From contig NZ_CP094971.1 in assembly GCF_022869825.1 (NCBI RefSeq), forward strand, positions 2,207,001 to 2,271,000: 64,000 bases of DNA. Reading direction: 5' to 3'. The notes beneath the pieces are model-generated. The model had not been told where the DNA came from. It saw only the letters and a program-made list of their open reading frames with translations, and ran no database searches. Within the stretch, counting starts at the first letter, position 1. Each line of letters starts with the position of its first letter. The position numbers and the translations under genes are program-made. Origin of the DNA: Clostridium sp. BJN0001. Its GTDB lineage: Bacteria; Bacillota; Clostridia; Clostridiales; Clostridiaceae. Of the stretch, positions 36,399-45,000 are shown in pieces.

Positions 36399-36479
36399 CC
36401 TTCTCGCTCGGAAACTCCCTTGCGGTCAGACAATTATTTATACACTACTATTATAATGTCAAAAAAACTTTCTAGTCAA
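36399..36479 (-). promoter_or_regulatory. hydG promoter and GC-rich leader segment
   Basis: TTGACT (36479-36474), 18-bp spacer, TATAAT (36455-36450) on the reverse strand, giving a ~135-nt leader. The leader contains a 31-nt patch (36429-36399) with 19 G/C, in strong contrast to the AT-rich surroundings; it can form CGC/GCG and GG/CC steps separated by an AA/GA internal loop. The rest of the leader is AT-rich without other structure. Confidence 0.6.
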
Positions 36480-36532
36480 TTGCAAAAAAGCTTTAGCAAA
36501 TGAAAAATAAGGTAGGTCTTTTTAAGCTTATG

Positions 36533-36640
36533 CAAAAGACAAAGAGCTTTCGCCTGAAGCGAAAGCTCATAAATTCAACGTTTCTGCGCCAAAGCAGAAA
36601 CTTCCAAATTTGTCCTTTGTCCTATGTCATTTGTCCTTTG
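36533..36640 (-). repeat. Predicted three-way-junction RNA with tandem repeats after thiC
   Basis: Hairpin B is GAGCTTTCGC/GCGAAAGCTC (10 perfect bp, 36544-36568), hairpin A is GTTTCTGC/GCAGAAAC (8 bp, 36580-36601). Both are enclosed by an 11-bp stem between 36609-36619 and 36533-36543 (one G-U in the thiC sense). The forward 11-mer TTTGTCCTTTG occurs at 36609 and again at 36630, so the outer strand has two possible partners. It starts 5 nt after the thiC stop. Could end the thiC transcript or be a dispersed repeat family. Confidence 0.65.
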
Positions 36641-36644
36641 GTAT

Positions 36645-37970
36645 TTATTTATTTTCAGTTTCTTCCTTAAGAAGTTCAACTTTTTCTCCATTTAATATTC
36701 TGTTTGTTGTTCTAACAGCACACATCTTTCCACACATTGAACAGCTGTGTCTATCTTCTGGAGGAATGCTTTCAAAATATTTCTTTGCTTTTTCAGGATC
36801 AATTGCACACTTAAAAATTTCATCCCAATCAAGTTTATTTCTTGCATCTGCCATTTTATTGTCCATATCACGTGAACCTTTTATTCCGTTTGCCATATCA
36901 GCTGCATGAGCTGCTATTTTAGCTGCTATTATTCCTTCTTTTACATCATTTTCATCTGGAAGTTTTAAATGTTCTGCTGGAGTAACATAACATAAGAAGT
37001 TAGCTCCATTCATTGCAGCTATAGCTCCACCTATTGATGATGTTATATGATCATATCCTGGTGCAATATCAGTAACTATAGGTCCTAATACATAAAATGG
37101 TGCTCCATGGCATAATCTCTTCTCAATTTGCATATTTGCAGCAATTTCGTTCATTGCCATATGTCCTGGTCCTTCAATCATAACCTGAACGTTTTTATCC
37201 CATGCTCTTTTTGCAAGTTTTCCAAGTTCTATAAGTTCTTCAATTTGTCCTGCATCTGTAGAATCATCAAGACATCCAGGTCTCATAGCATCTCCTAAAC
37301 TAATAGTTACATCATATTCATGAAGAATATCTAAAAGTTCATCATAATGTTCATAGAATGGATTTTCATTTCCAGTCATCTTCATCCATGCAAAAAGAAG
37401 TGAACCTCCACGTGATACTATATTCATTTTTCTCTTTGTTTCCATAAATGAATCTACAGTTCTTCTTGTTATTCCTGCATGAATTGTAACAAAATCTACT
37501 CCTTCTTTAGCATGTGCACGAACTACGTCTAAGAAATCTTCTGCTTTAATATCTAAAAGATCTTTTTCAAGATATCCTATTGCATCATACATAGGAACTG
37601 TTCCTATCATTGCTGGAGAATAATCTATAAGTTTTTTTCTAAATGTTGAAGTCTTACCATAGTTACTTAAATCCATTATTGCTTCAGCACCATATTTTGT
37701 AGCAAGTTTAGCTTTATTCATTTCCTGAGTGTAATCTATACAATCTCCTGAAATTCCAAGATTAACATTTATTTTAACTTTAAGGCCATCACCAACACCT
37801 GCAGGATCTAATGATTTATGGTTAACATTAGCAGGAATTGCAACTTTTCCTTCTGAAACAAGCTTTCTTAATTTTTCTTCTTTCATGTTTTCTTTTTTAG
37901 CAACAATTTTCATCTCTGGTGTAACAATACCCATCTTAGCTGCTTCAATTTGTGTTTTATATTTATTCAT
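36645..37970 (-). CDS. thiC: Phosphomethylpyrimidine synthase
   Basis: Radical SAM enzyme that rearranges aminoimidazole ribotide to HMP-P, the pyrimidine half of thiamine. The 441-aa protein is the short form (proteobacterial ThiC is over 600 aa). The C-terminal cluster motif is CSMCGKMC (about 410-417), CX2CX3C, one residue shorter than the CX2CX4C of the long form; this spacing occurs in clostridial and archaeal-type relatives as I recall. [13 protein letters not shown] and [14 protein letters not shown] are diagnostic. AGGAGG precedes the ATG. Third gene after thiW and thiD, controlled by the TPP riboswitch. Confidence 0.96.
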   Translation of the reverse strand: MNKYKTQIEAAKMGIVTPEMKIVAKKENMKEEKLRKLVSEGKVAIPANVNHKSLDPAGVGDGLKVKINVNLGISGDCIDYTQEMNKAKLATKYGAEAIMDLSNYGKTSTFRKKLIDYSPAMIGTVPMYDAIGYLEKDLLDIKAEDFLDVVRAHAKEGVDFVTIHAGITRRTVDSFMETKRKMNIVSRGGSLLFAWMKMTGNENPFYEHYDELLDILHEYDVTISLGDAMRPGCLDDSTDAGQIEELIELGKLAKRAWDKNVQVMIEGPGHMAMNEIAANMQIEKRLCHGAPFYVLGPIVTDIAPGYDHITSSIGGAIAAMNGANFLCYVTPAEHLKLPDENDVKEGIIAAKIAAHAADMANGIKGSRDMDNKMADARNKLDWDEIFKCAIDPEKAKKYFESIPPEDRHSCSMCGKMCAVRTTNRILNGEKVELLKEETENK

Positions 37971-37989
37971 TATGTTTTCCTCCTAAAAA

Positions 37990-38805
37990 TTACTTATCAA
38001 ATATTTCTATTCCAGCTTTTTTATATAATTCGTAAAAATGATTCGTTGGACCTACCCCATGTCCAAGGTTAATACTATGTTTAATTGCTATTGTAATATA
38101 TCTTTTTGCTTCTTTTACTGCATCTGAAATGCTCATTCCTTTTGCTAAATTTGAAGCTATCGCAGAAGAAAGAGTACATCCTGTACCATGTGTATTCTTT
38201 GTATGTATTCTATCCTGCTTAAAAACTGAAAATTCATTTCCATCATATAAAATATCTATAGCTTCACCATCTAAATGTCCACCTTTAACAAGAACTGCTT
38301 TTGGCCCAAAATTAATAAGTCTTTTAGCAGCCTCTTTCATTTGACTTACATTAGATATCTTTATCTTAAGAATTTCTTCAGCTTCAGGAATATTAGGTGT
38401 AATAAGATATGCTAAAGGAAAAAGTTTCTTAACTAAAATATCTTCTGCATCTTTTGAAAGCAGATTAAAACCATTTTTAGATATCATAACAGGATCTAAA
38501 ACTACAGGTGGAAGATTTTTTATACTTAAAAGAGTCTCTGTTATAGCTTCTATAGACTCTTTTTTAGAAACCATTCCTATTTTTACTGCATCAACACGTA
38601 TATCATCAAATACAGCTTTTATCTGCATTTTTATCATTTCAGGTGAAATATCTTCAATAGACTTAACCCCCATTGTATTTTGTGCCGTTATTGCCGTTAT
38701 TGCGCTCATTGCAAATACTCCATTTGCAGAAAACGTCTTTAAATCAGCCTGTATTCCTGCTCCACCAGAGCTGTCTGAACCAGCTATAGTAAGTGCCCTT
38801 AACAT
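37990..38805 (-). CDS. thiD: Hydroxymethylpyrimidine/phosphomethylpyrimidine kinase
   Basis: Phosphorylates HMP and HMP-P to HMP-PP. The 271-aa ribokinase-fold protein begins with ALTIAGSDSSGGAGIQADLKTF, the HMP-binding loop, and has the catalytic THGTGCTLSSAIA near residue 210. Lies 19 nt before thiC and 20 nt after thiW, one transcript under TPP control. Confidence 0.97.
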   Translation of the reverse strand: MLRALTIAGSDSSGGAGIQADLKTFSANGVFAMSAITAITAQNTMGVKSIEDISPEMIKMQIKAVFDDIRVDAVKIGMVSKKESIEAITETLLSIKNLPPVVLDPVMISKNGFNLLSKDAEDILVKKLFPLAYLITPNIPEAEEILKIKISNVSQMKEAAKRLINFGPKAVLVKGGHLDGEAIDILYDGNEFSVFKQDRIHTKNTHGTGCTLSSAIASNLAKGMSISDAVKEAKRYITIAIKHSINLGHGVGPTNHFYELYKKAGIEIFDK

Positions 38806-38825
38806 AAAAAATCCATCCTTTCGTT

Positions 38826-39326
38826 TTATCTAGAATGTGATGCTAATGTTTTTCCTATAATAGGAAGCTTTACAAACATATAAGCAATTACTGCTCCTGC
38901 ACTACAACTTAATGTAAATGGAATTACATAAGCAAATAATGCTGCCTGCTTTCCCATAAGAAAGGCTGCAACAGGATAAGCAACTACTCCACCAATAAGT
39001 CCTGTTCCTATTATTTCACCCACAACTGCTGATAATGGCTTCTTTATTTTTTTGTATAATATTCCTGCAAGAAGGCTTCCTATCATACTTCCAGGATATG
39101 CAAGAAGGCTTCCTGTTCCAAGCATATTTCTTATTGTTGCTGCTACAAAACCATTTATGCATGCATATAAAGGTCCTAATGTAATTGCACCAACTACATT
39201 AACAAAATGTTGCACTGGAGAAATCTTAGCAGCACCTATAGGAATTGAAAAAGTTCCAAATACTACTGCTAGTGCAATAAGTATTCCACTTATCGCAAGT
39301 TTCTGTGTTTGAGGTTTTTCATACAC
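38826..39326 (-). CDS. thiW: ThiW, thiazole-specific S component of an ECF transporter
   Basis: A 166-aa membrane protein with about five hydrophobic helices and the ThiW pattern LAISGILIALAVVFGTFSIPIGAAKISPVQH, seen near the N-terminus. ThiW proteins are predicted hydroxyethylthiazole carriers that share the common EcfA/T energising module, which is not in this window. First gene behind the TPP riboswitch, followed by thiD and thiC. Substrate assignment rests on family knowledge and on thiM nearby. Confidence 0.92.
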   Translation of the reverse strand: MYEKPQTQKLAISGILIALAVVFGTFSIPIGAAKISPVQHFVNVVGAITLGPLYACINGFVAATIRNMLGTGSLLAYPGSMIGSLLAGILYKKIKKPLSAVVGEIIGTGLIGGVVAYPVAAFLMGKQAALFAYVIPFTLSCSAGAVIAYMFVKLPIIGKTLASHSR

Positions 39327-39372
39327 TATTTTTTTACCTCCCTATAAATCTATTTGTCTTTTGAATAAATAA

Positions 39373-39510
39373 AAAATGCAGTCCAAAATAGGACCGCATT
39401 AAAATCATACTATAATACTTCCCTACATTGGTACTAACCACATCAGGTTTAAAGGGTCCAGGAAATTTTCTTTCCAATCTCAGCCAAAAAGCATTAGCTC
39501 CCCTAGTTTC
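39373..39510 (-). promoter_or_regulatory. TPP riboswitch with terminator, upstream of thiW
   Basis: Aptamer at about 39510-39421 on the reverse strand: ACTAGGGGAGC start, CTGAGA (39483-39478), the ACCCTTTAAACCTGAT-type core (CTGAT near 39446) and the closing GTAGGGA. It is followed by a terminator stem (39400-39391 with 39381-39372) and six T. TPP binding should stop transcription of thiW-thiD-thiC. Confidence 0.95.
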
Positions 39511-39534
39511 ATTTTTTTATTATCTCTAGTTAAT

Positions 39535-39563
39535 ACAATATACCATTCTACTAAAAAGGTCAA
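39535..39563 (-). promoter_or_regulatory. Promoter of the TPP riboswitch transcript
   Basis: TTGACC (39563-39558), 17-bp spacer, TATTGT (39540-39535) on the reverse strand, about 25 nt before the aptamer. The 310-nt gap between thiW and the MATE gene holds this promoter and the riboswitch; the ~70 nt next to the MATE stop show only a small AT dyad. Confidence 0.7.
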
Positions 39564-39636
39564 GATTTGTTTAATTTAGATATTAATATACTTAATAAGT
39601 ATAACTTTCTGTTCATAATAGATAATTAATTATATT

Positions 39637-41025
39637 TTAACAATCTTTCATTATCTGTAACTTCTCTATGTTCTTTATCTCATAAAACATAACTATAAAT
39701 GCTGCAATAAATGAACAGATTTCAGAAATCGGGCCTGCGTATAAAACTCCATAAACTTCAAAATATTGCGGAAGTATAAGTAATAGTGGAATTATAAAGA
39801 TAAATTGCTTAGAGATTGTAAGAATAATTGCTTTATAAGGCTTCCCAATTGATTGAAGAAATATAGATGATGTAAGTTCAAAACCGTTCAATATATACAT
39901 ACATAAATATATTTTCATAGCTTTTACTGCAAAATTATTAAAAAGATAATCACTTTGACCAAATAATCTAACTATTGCATAAGGAAAAAATCTAAAAAAT
40001 ATAAAACCTATTATTGCAACTACTGTTGTAATTTTAACAAGACAAATAAATGTATCTTTAACACGTCTATAATTTTTAGCTCCGTAATTATATCCTGCAA
40101 TAGGCTGTCCCCCTGCTGCTATACCTATAATTATTGCCATAAAAATTTCATTTACCTTCATAACTATAGCCATGGCAGAAAGGCAAACTTCACTTCCATA
40201 TATAGATTGTGCTCCATATAATGCAAGCATATTATTGCTTACTATTATAATAATTCCAACACAAATCTGAGTTATTAAATCTGATATTCCAATTAATGAA
40301 ATTCTTGATATTATTTTTGCACTCATTTTAAAAACTTTTTGAGTAAGATTAATATTTTTAAATTTTCTTAAATAACTAAGTGCAATACATCCTGATAAAA
40401 TTTCACCTACAGCTGTTGCTATTGCAGCTCCTTTTATCCCCATATTAAATCCAAATATAAATATTATATCCAAAATAAGATTAATAAATGCTCCACTTAA
40501 AACAGCACCCATTGAATATTTAGGATCTCCATCTGCACGAATTATCGCACTCAAACCACATGCACAAATAAGAAATGTAAGTCCAGGGAGTGAGTAAAAA
40601 AGATATTCTTTTGCAAGAGTATAATTGGTATCTGTTGCTCCAAAAATATTTAAAAGCTGAGGCATAAAAAGATATCCACAAAGTGTAAATAATATTCCAC
40701 ATAAAACTAACATAGCTATTGAATTATGAACAACTTTAATAGCACCTTCTATGTCTTTCTCTCCAAGCTTCATGCTGTAAAGTGCTGCTCCTCCATCTCC
40801 AAACATAAGTCCAAATCCAATTGCAATAACTGATATAGGGAAAGCAATATTTGTCGCTGCATTGCCTATAAAACCAACTCCGTTTGCTATAAATATTTGG
40901 TCTACTATTCCATAAAGTGAATCAGCAAGTAATGCAATTACACATGGAATTGAAAATTTCATAATTAATTTAATTAATCTTTCGTTTTCAAAAATATTCT
41001 TTGATCCTTTTGTACATTCTGACAT
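39637..41025 (-). CDS. MATE family multidrug efflux transporter
   Basis: A 462-aa cation-coupled exporter with twelve hydrophobic helices. Sequence cues are the N-terminal FSIPCVIALLADSLYGIVDQIFIANGVG, GDGGAALYSMKLGE and, in the second half, GIAAGGQPIAGYNYGAKNYRRVKDT, the MepA-like MATE pattern. It follows its MerR regulator by 59 nt and carries a MerR-type promoter in that gap, so it is probably drug-inducible. Substrate unknown. Confidence 0.94.
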   Translation of the reverse strand: MSECTKGSKNIFENERLIKLIMKFSIPCVIALLADSLYGIVDQIFIANGVGFIGNAATNIAFPISVIAIGFGLMFGDGGAALYSMKLGEKDIEGAIKVVHNSIAMLVLCGILFTLCGYLFMPQLLNIFGATDTNYTLAKEYLFYSLPGLTFLICACGLSAIIRADGDPKYSMGAVLSGAFINLILDIIFIFGFNMGIKGAAIATAVGEILSGCIALSYLRKFKNINLTQKVFKMSAKIISRISLIGISDLITQICVGIIIIVSNNMLALYGAQSIYGSEVCLSAMAIVMKVNEIFMAIIIGIAAGGQPIAGYNYGAKNYRRVKDTFICLVKITTVVAIIGFIFFRFFPYAIVRLFGQSDYLFNNFAVKAMKIYLCMYILNGFELTSSIFLQSIGKPYKAIILTISKQFIFIIPLLLILPQYFEVYGVLYAGPISEICSFIAAFIVMFYEIKNIEKLQIMKDC

Positions 41026-41057
41026 AAATAACCACCTCTTTCAATTTAACAATTGAA

Positions 41058-41088
41058 AGAATACACCCTCCAGTTAATGGAGAGTCAA
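41058..41088 (-). promoter_or_regulatory. MerR-type promoter/operator for the MATE gene
   Basis: TTGACT (41088-41083) and TATTCT (41063-41058) are separated by 19 bp, the overlong spacer typical of MerR-activated promoters. The spacer holds the dyad CTCC-N7-GGAG with flanking ACTCTCC/GGAGGGT symmetry. The -35 overlaps the stop codon of the merR gene. A small CTTTCAATT/AATTGAAAG hairpin (41038-41059) follows, touching the MATE ribosome binding site. Confidence 0.85.
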
Positions 41089-41927
41089 GGCTTTTTTCTT
41101 ATTGGAATTAAAAGTTCTGTAATATAATTATTTTCATCAGCTGTACTCACTATATCAACAAGATAATTATCCACAGCAGGTCCACAAATTTCGTATCCAT
41201 TTTCCTTTATATACTCATTCATTTTTCTATATGAATTTATCATTGTATCATATTTTCCATAATGAATCATAGATGCAGCTTTAAATCCTCCAAATTTTCT
41301 TACCTTTCCTGGTATTTCTTTATTCATAGAAATCGGAGCACATACTTCAATATCAAAAAGTGATGAATTCTTTTCAAAACTTATGCAATTATCATAATAA
41401 ACTGCCATAACATTTTTATTCATATGAAAATTATTTCTTTTTATAAGCGAATGAAGACGGCAGTACCTTACAACAAAATCATCAGAATTTACTTCTCCCA
41501 TTTCTCTATAATAAGCTACAAAACATTCTGGTATATCTTTTATAACAATTTTCTCATTCTTTTCTATATTCTCATGTTCTTTGTAAGTTATATCACTACA
41601 AAACTGAAGCTTTTGTCTTACTATTAAAAGATCTGATATCTTATCATCAATTTCTCTGCATTTTTCATCTATCTTTTTTCTGTTATAATCTAAATTATCT
41701 CTTTTTAACAGGCGTTTTATTTCTTTTAGTGAAAAACCCGCATCCTTAAAGTATCTTATTACACTTATAAGAGTAAACTCTTTTACTGTATAATATCTAT
41801 ATCCACTTTGCTCATCAATTTTGGCAGGTTTTAAAATATCTACCTCATCGTAATATCTTAAAGTTTTTATAGGTACATTACATATTTTAGATGCTTCCCC
41901 TATTCTGTAATATTTTCTTTCATTCAT
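41085..41927 (-). CDS. MerR family regulator with GyrI-like ligand domain
   Basis: A 280-aa transcription activator. Residues 4-75 form the MerR winged helix (YRIGEASKICNVPIKTLRYYDEVDILKP...SGYRYYTV), then a dimerisation coiled coil, then a GyrI/BmrR-type effector domain (from about 125) used for binding hydrophobic drugs. It precedes the MATE gene, whose promoter has the MerR spacing. AGGGGTG precedes the ATG. Multidrug sensing by analogy with BmrR; ligand unknown. Confidence 0.92.
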   Translation of the reverse strand: MNERKYYRIGEASKICNVPIKTLRYYDEVDILKPAKIDEQSGYRYYTVKEFTLISVIRYFKDAGFSLKEIKRLLKRDNLDYNRKKIDEKCREIDDKISDLLIVRQKLQFCSDITYKEHENIEKNEKIVIKDIPECFVAYYREMGEVNSDDFVVRYCRLHSLIKRNNFHMNKNVMAVYYDNCISFEKNSSLFDIEVCAPISMNKEIPGKVRKFGGFKAASMIHYGKYDTMINSYRKMNEYIKENGYEICGPAVDNYLVDIVSTADENNYITELLIPIRKKP

Positions 41928-41949
41928 TTTTTCACCCCTTATAATACAA

Positions 41950-42037
41950 AAAGAACTGTCTTATTTAAAATAAAGATTAGATTTTTACATTATAAATTAG
42001 CAAAAAACATTATAATACTTTATTTTATACGACAGCC
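41950..42037 (-). terminator. Long imperfect hairpin terminator after polC
   Basis: Arms around 42037-42016 (GGCTGTCGTATAAAATAAAG) and 41972-41950 (CTTTATTTTAAATAAGACAG) pair with small bulges around a ~43-nt AT-rich loop, followed by TTCTTTTTG on the reverse strand. Confidence 0.6.
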
Positions 42038-42071
42038 CTTTTATTAAAATTAATATGTTTAATAATAAAGT

Positions 42072-45000
42072 CTAGTTTTTCATCATATCAAAAAAACTTA
42101 CCTGATCACTTTCAGTAAGACCATTTAAGCATCCAAATTTTCTAAGAAGTTCTGTAGCTGCTGTTCCTATTTTTGCACGTTTTTTCAAATTGTCAACAGA
42201 ACTTATAGGAACCTCTTCATGAACAGTTTTAGAAATATCTTCTGCTGCAACATTTCCCATTCCTGAAATACTATTTATTGGAGGTCTTATCCCCTCATCT
42301 TCAACTTTAAATTTAGTTGAATCAGATTTATATAAATCAATTGGTAAAAACTTAAATCCTCTCTCATACATCTCAAGTACAATTTCAAGATCATCATACA
42401 TATCCTTATCTTTAGGAGCTGCATCATTTCCTTGAGCTATAATTTCTTTCATCTTTTCTTTTACTTTATCTTTTCCAAAAATCATAAATTCTGCATCAAA
42501 AGCTTTTGCTCTTATACTAAAATATGCAGCATAATATGCTTTAGGTATATGAACCTTAAACCATGCAATTCTAAATGCCATCATTACATATGCAGCAGCA
42601 TGTGCTTTAGGGAACATATATTTAATCTTTTTGCAGGATTCTATATACCACTCTGGTACATCATGACTTCTCATTAAATCTTCATATTCTTTCCATTTTT
42701 CAGGATCTTTAAGTGCTTTACCTTTACGAACAGTTTCCATTATCTTAAATGAAGTATTCTTAGGAAGACCTTTCTTTATAAGATAAACCATTATATCATC
42801 TCTACAACAGACTGCATCACTTATGGTTGTTATTATTCCAGAATCAATAAGATCTTTAGCATTACCAAGCCATACATCAGTACCATGTGAAAGACCTGAT
42901 ATACATAAAAGATCTGTAAACGTCTTTGGCGTTGTATCTACAAGCATTCCTCTTACAAACTTAGTACCAAATTCAGGTATTCCAAATGTACCAACTTTTG
43001 AATTGATCTGCTCAGGAGTTACTTTAAGTGCCTCTGTGGAATAAAAAAGAGACATAGTTTCCTTATCATCAAGAGGTATCTTATGTGGATTTATTCCTGT
43101 AATATCTTGAAGCATTCTTATTACTGTCGGATCATCATGACCTAATATATCAAGTTTTAAAAGGTTCTGATCTATTGAGTGATAATCAAAATGTGTTGTT
43201 ATTATATCAGAATCTGGATCATCCGCTGGATGCTGCACAGGACAGAATTCATATATTTCTCTTCCTTTTGGAACAACTATAATTCCACCTGGATGCTGTC
43301 CTGTAGTTCTTTTAATTCCAGTACATCCTTTTGATATTCTTGTTATCTCTGCTTTACTTACATTAACATTTTTATCATCAAAATATTTTTTTACATATCC
43401 AAATGCAGTCTTATCCGCTACAGTTCCTATTGTACCTGCTTTAAATGTAGTTCCTTTTCCGAATATTACTTCTGTATATTTATGGGCTTTTGCCTGATAT
43501 TCACCTGAGAAGTTTAAATCAATATCTGGTTCTTTATCTCCATTAAATCCAAGGAATGTTTCAAACGGAATATCCATTCCATCTTTATCAAGTTTTTCTC
43601 CACAAACAGGACATGTCTTATCTGGAAGATCAAATCCATTTTTCACTCCATAATCAGAGAAGTCTGAATACTTACACTTATGACACCTATAATGTGGAGC
43701 AAGCGCATTAACCTCTGTAATTCCAGTCATATATGCTACAACTGAAGAACCAACAGATCCTCTTGATCCAACAAGATATCCATCTGAATTTGATTTCCAT
43801 ACAAGTTTCTGCGCTATTATATACATAACTGAGAAACCATTTTTTATTATTGATTCAAGTTCCTTTTCAAGCCTATCTTCAACAATCTTTGGAAGAGGAT
43901 CACCATATAATTCATGAGCTCTTTTATATGCAATATCTTTTATTGTTTTTTCACATCCATCTATATGAGGTGGACATTTCTCTGGTGAAATAGGACTTAT
44001 TCTCTCACACATATCAGAAATCTTATTTGTATTTGTAACTACTACTTCATAAGCTTTTTCTTCTCCTAAATAAGAAAATTCATCAAGCATTTCCTCTGTA
44101 GTTCTTAGATATAAAGGTGCCTGAGAATCTGCATCCTTAAAGCCCTGCCCAGCTTCTAATATACGCCTGTATATTTCATCTTGAGGATCCATAAAATGCA
44201 CATCTCCAGTTGCTACTACAAGTTTATTTAATTTTTCTCCAAGACTTATAATCTTTCTATTTATATCTTTTAAATACTCTTTATCAGGTGCCTGACCATT
44301 TCTTATAAGATAATCATCATTTCCTAAAGGCTGAATCTCAAGATAATCATAATCTCTTGCTATTTTTTCTATCTCTTCATCAGGTTTTCCAAGAAGTATT
44401 GCTTGATATAATTCACCTTCACTACATGCACTTCCAAGGATAAGACCTTCTGAATATTTTTTATAAAGACTCTTTAATATACGTGGTTTTTTATAAAAAT
44501 AATCAAGATGTGAAAATGATACAAGTTTATAGAGATTTTTAAGCCCAACATAGTTTTTAGCTAGTATTATTGCATGATACGTTCTTCTTTTTTTATATTC
44601 ATATTTTTTAGATTCCTCATCTAGTGCCAAATCTTCTATATCACTTAAATTTTCTACGCCTCTTTTTTTAAGCATATCAAGCATAAGTTTAAATACTTTT
44701 ACTGTTGTATCAACATCATCAAGAGCTCTATGTGCCACTTCAACTTTTATTCCAAGTTTTTTAGCGATTCTTCCAAGCTTAAATGTCTTAAAATCAGGAA
44801 ATAAATCCTGTGCTAAAGATAATGTATCTAGGTAAGTATAATCAAAATCATATCCTAATTTTTTCGCATTATATTTTAAAAATCCTATATCAAATTCTGC
44901 ATTATGCGCAACAAGAACAGTTCCATCTATAAATTTAAGCATCTGTGGAAATACCTTATCTATGCTATCTGCATCTCTTACCATATCATCTGTTATATTA

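Noticed and set aside
36609..36640. CRISPR-like array from the repeated TTTGTCCTTTG
   Set aside because: Only two copies of an 11-mer, 10-nt spacing, no cas genes.
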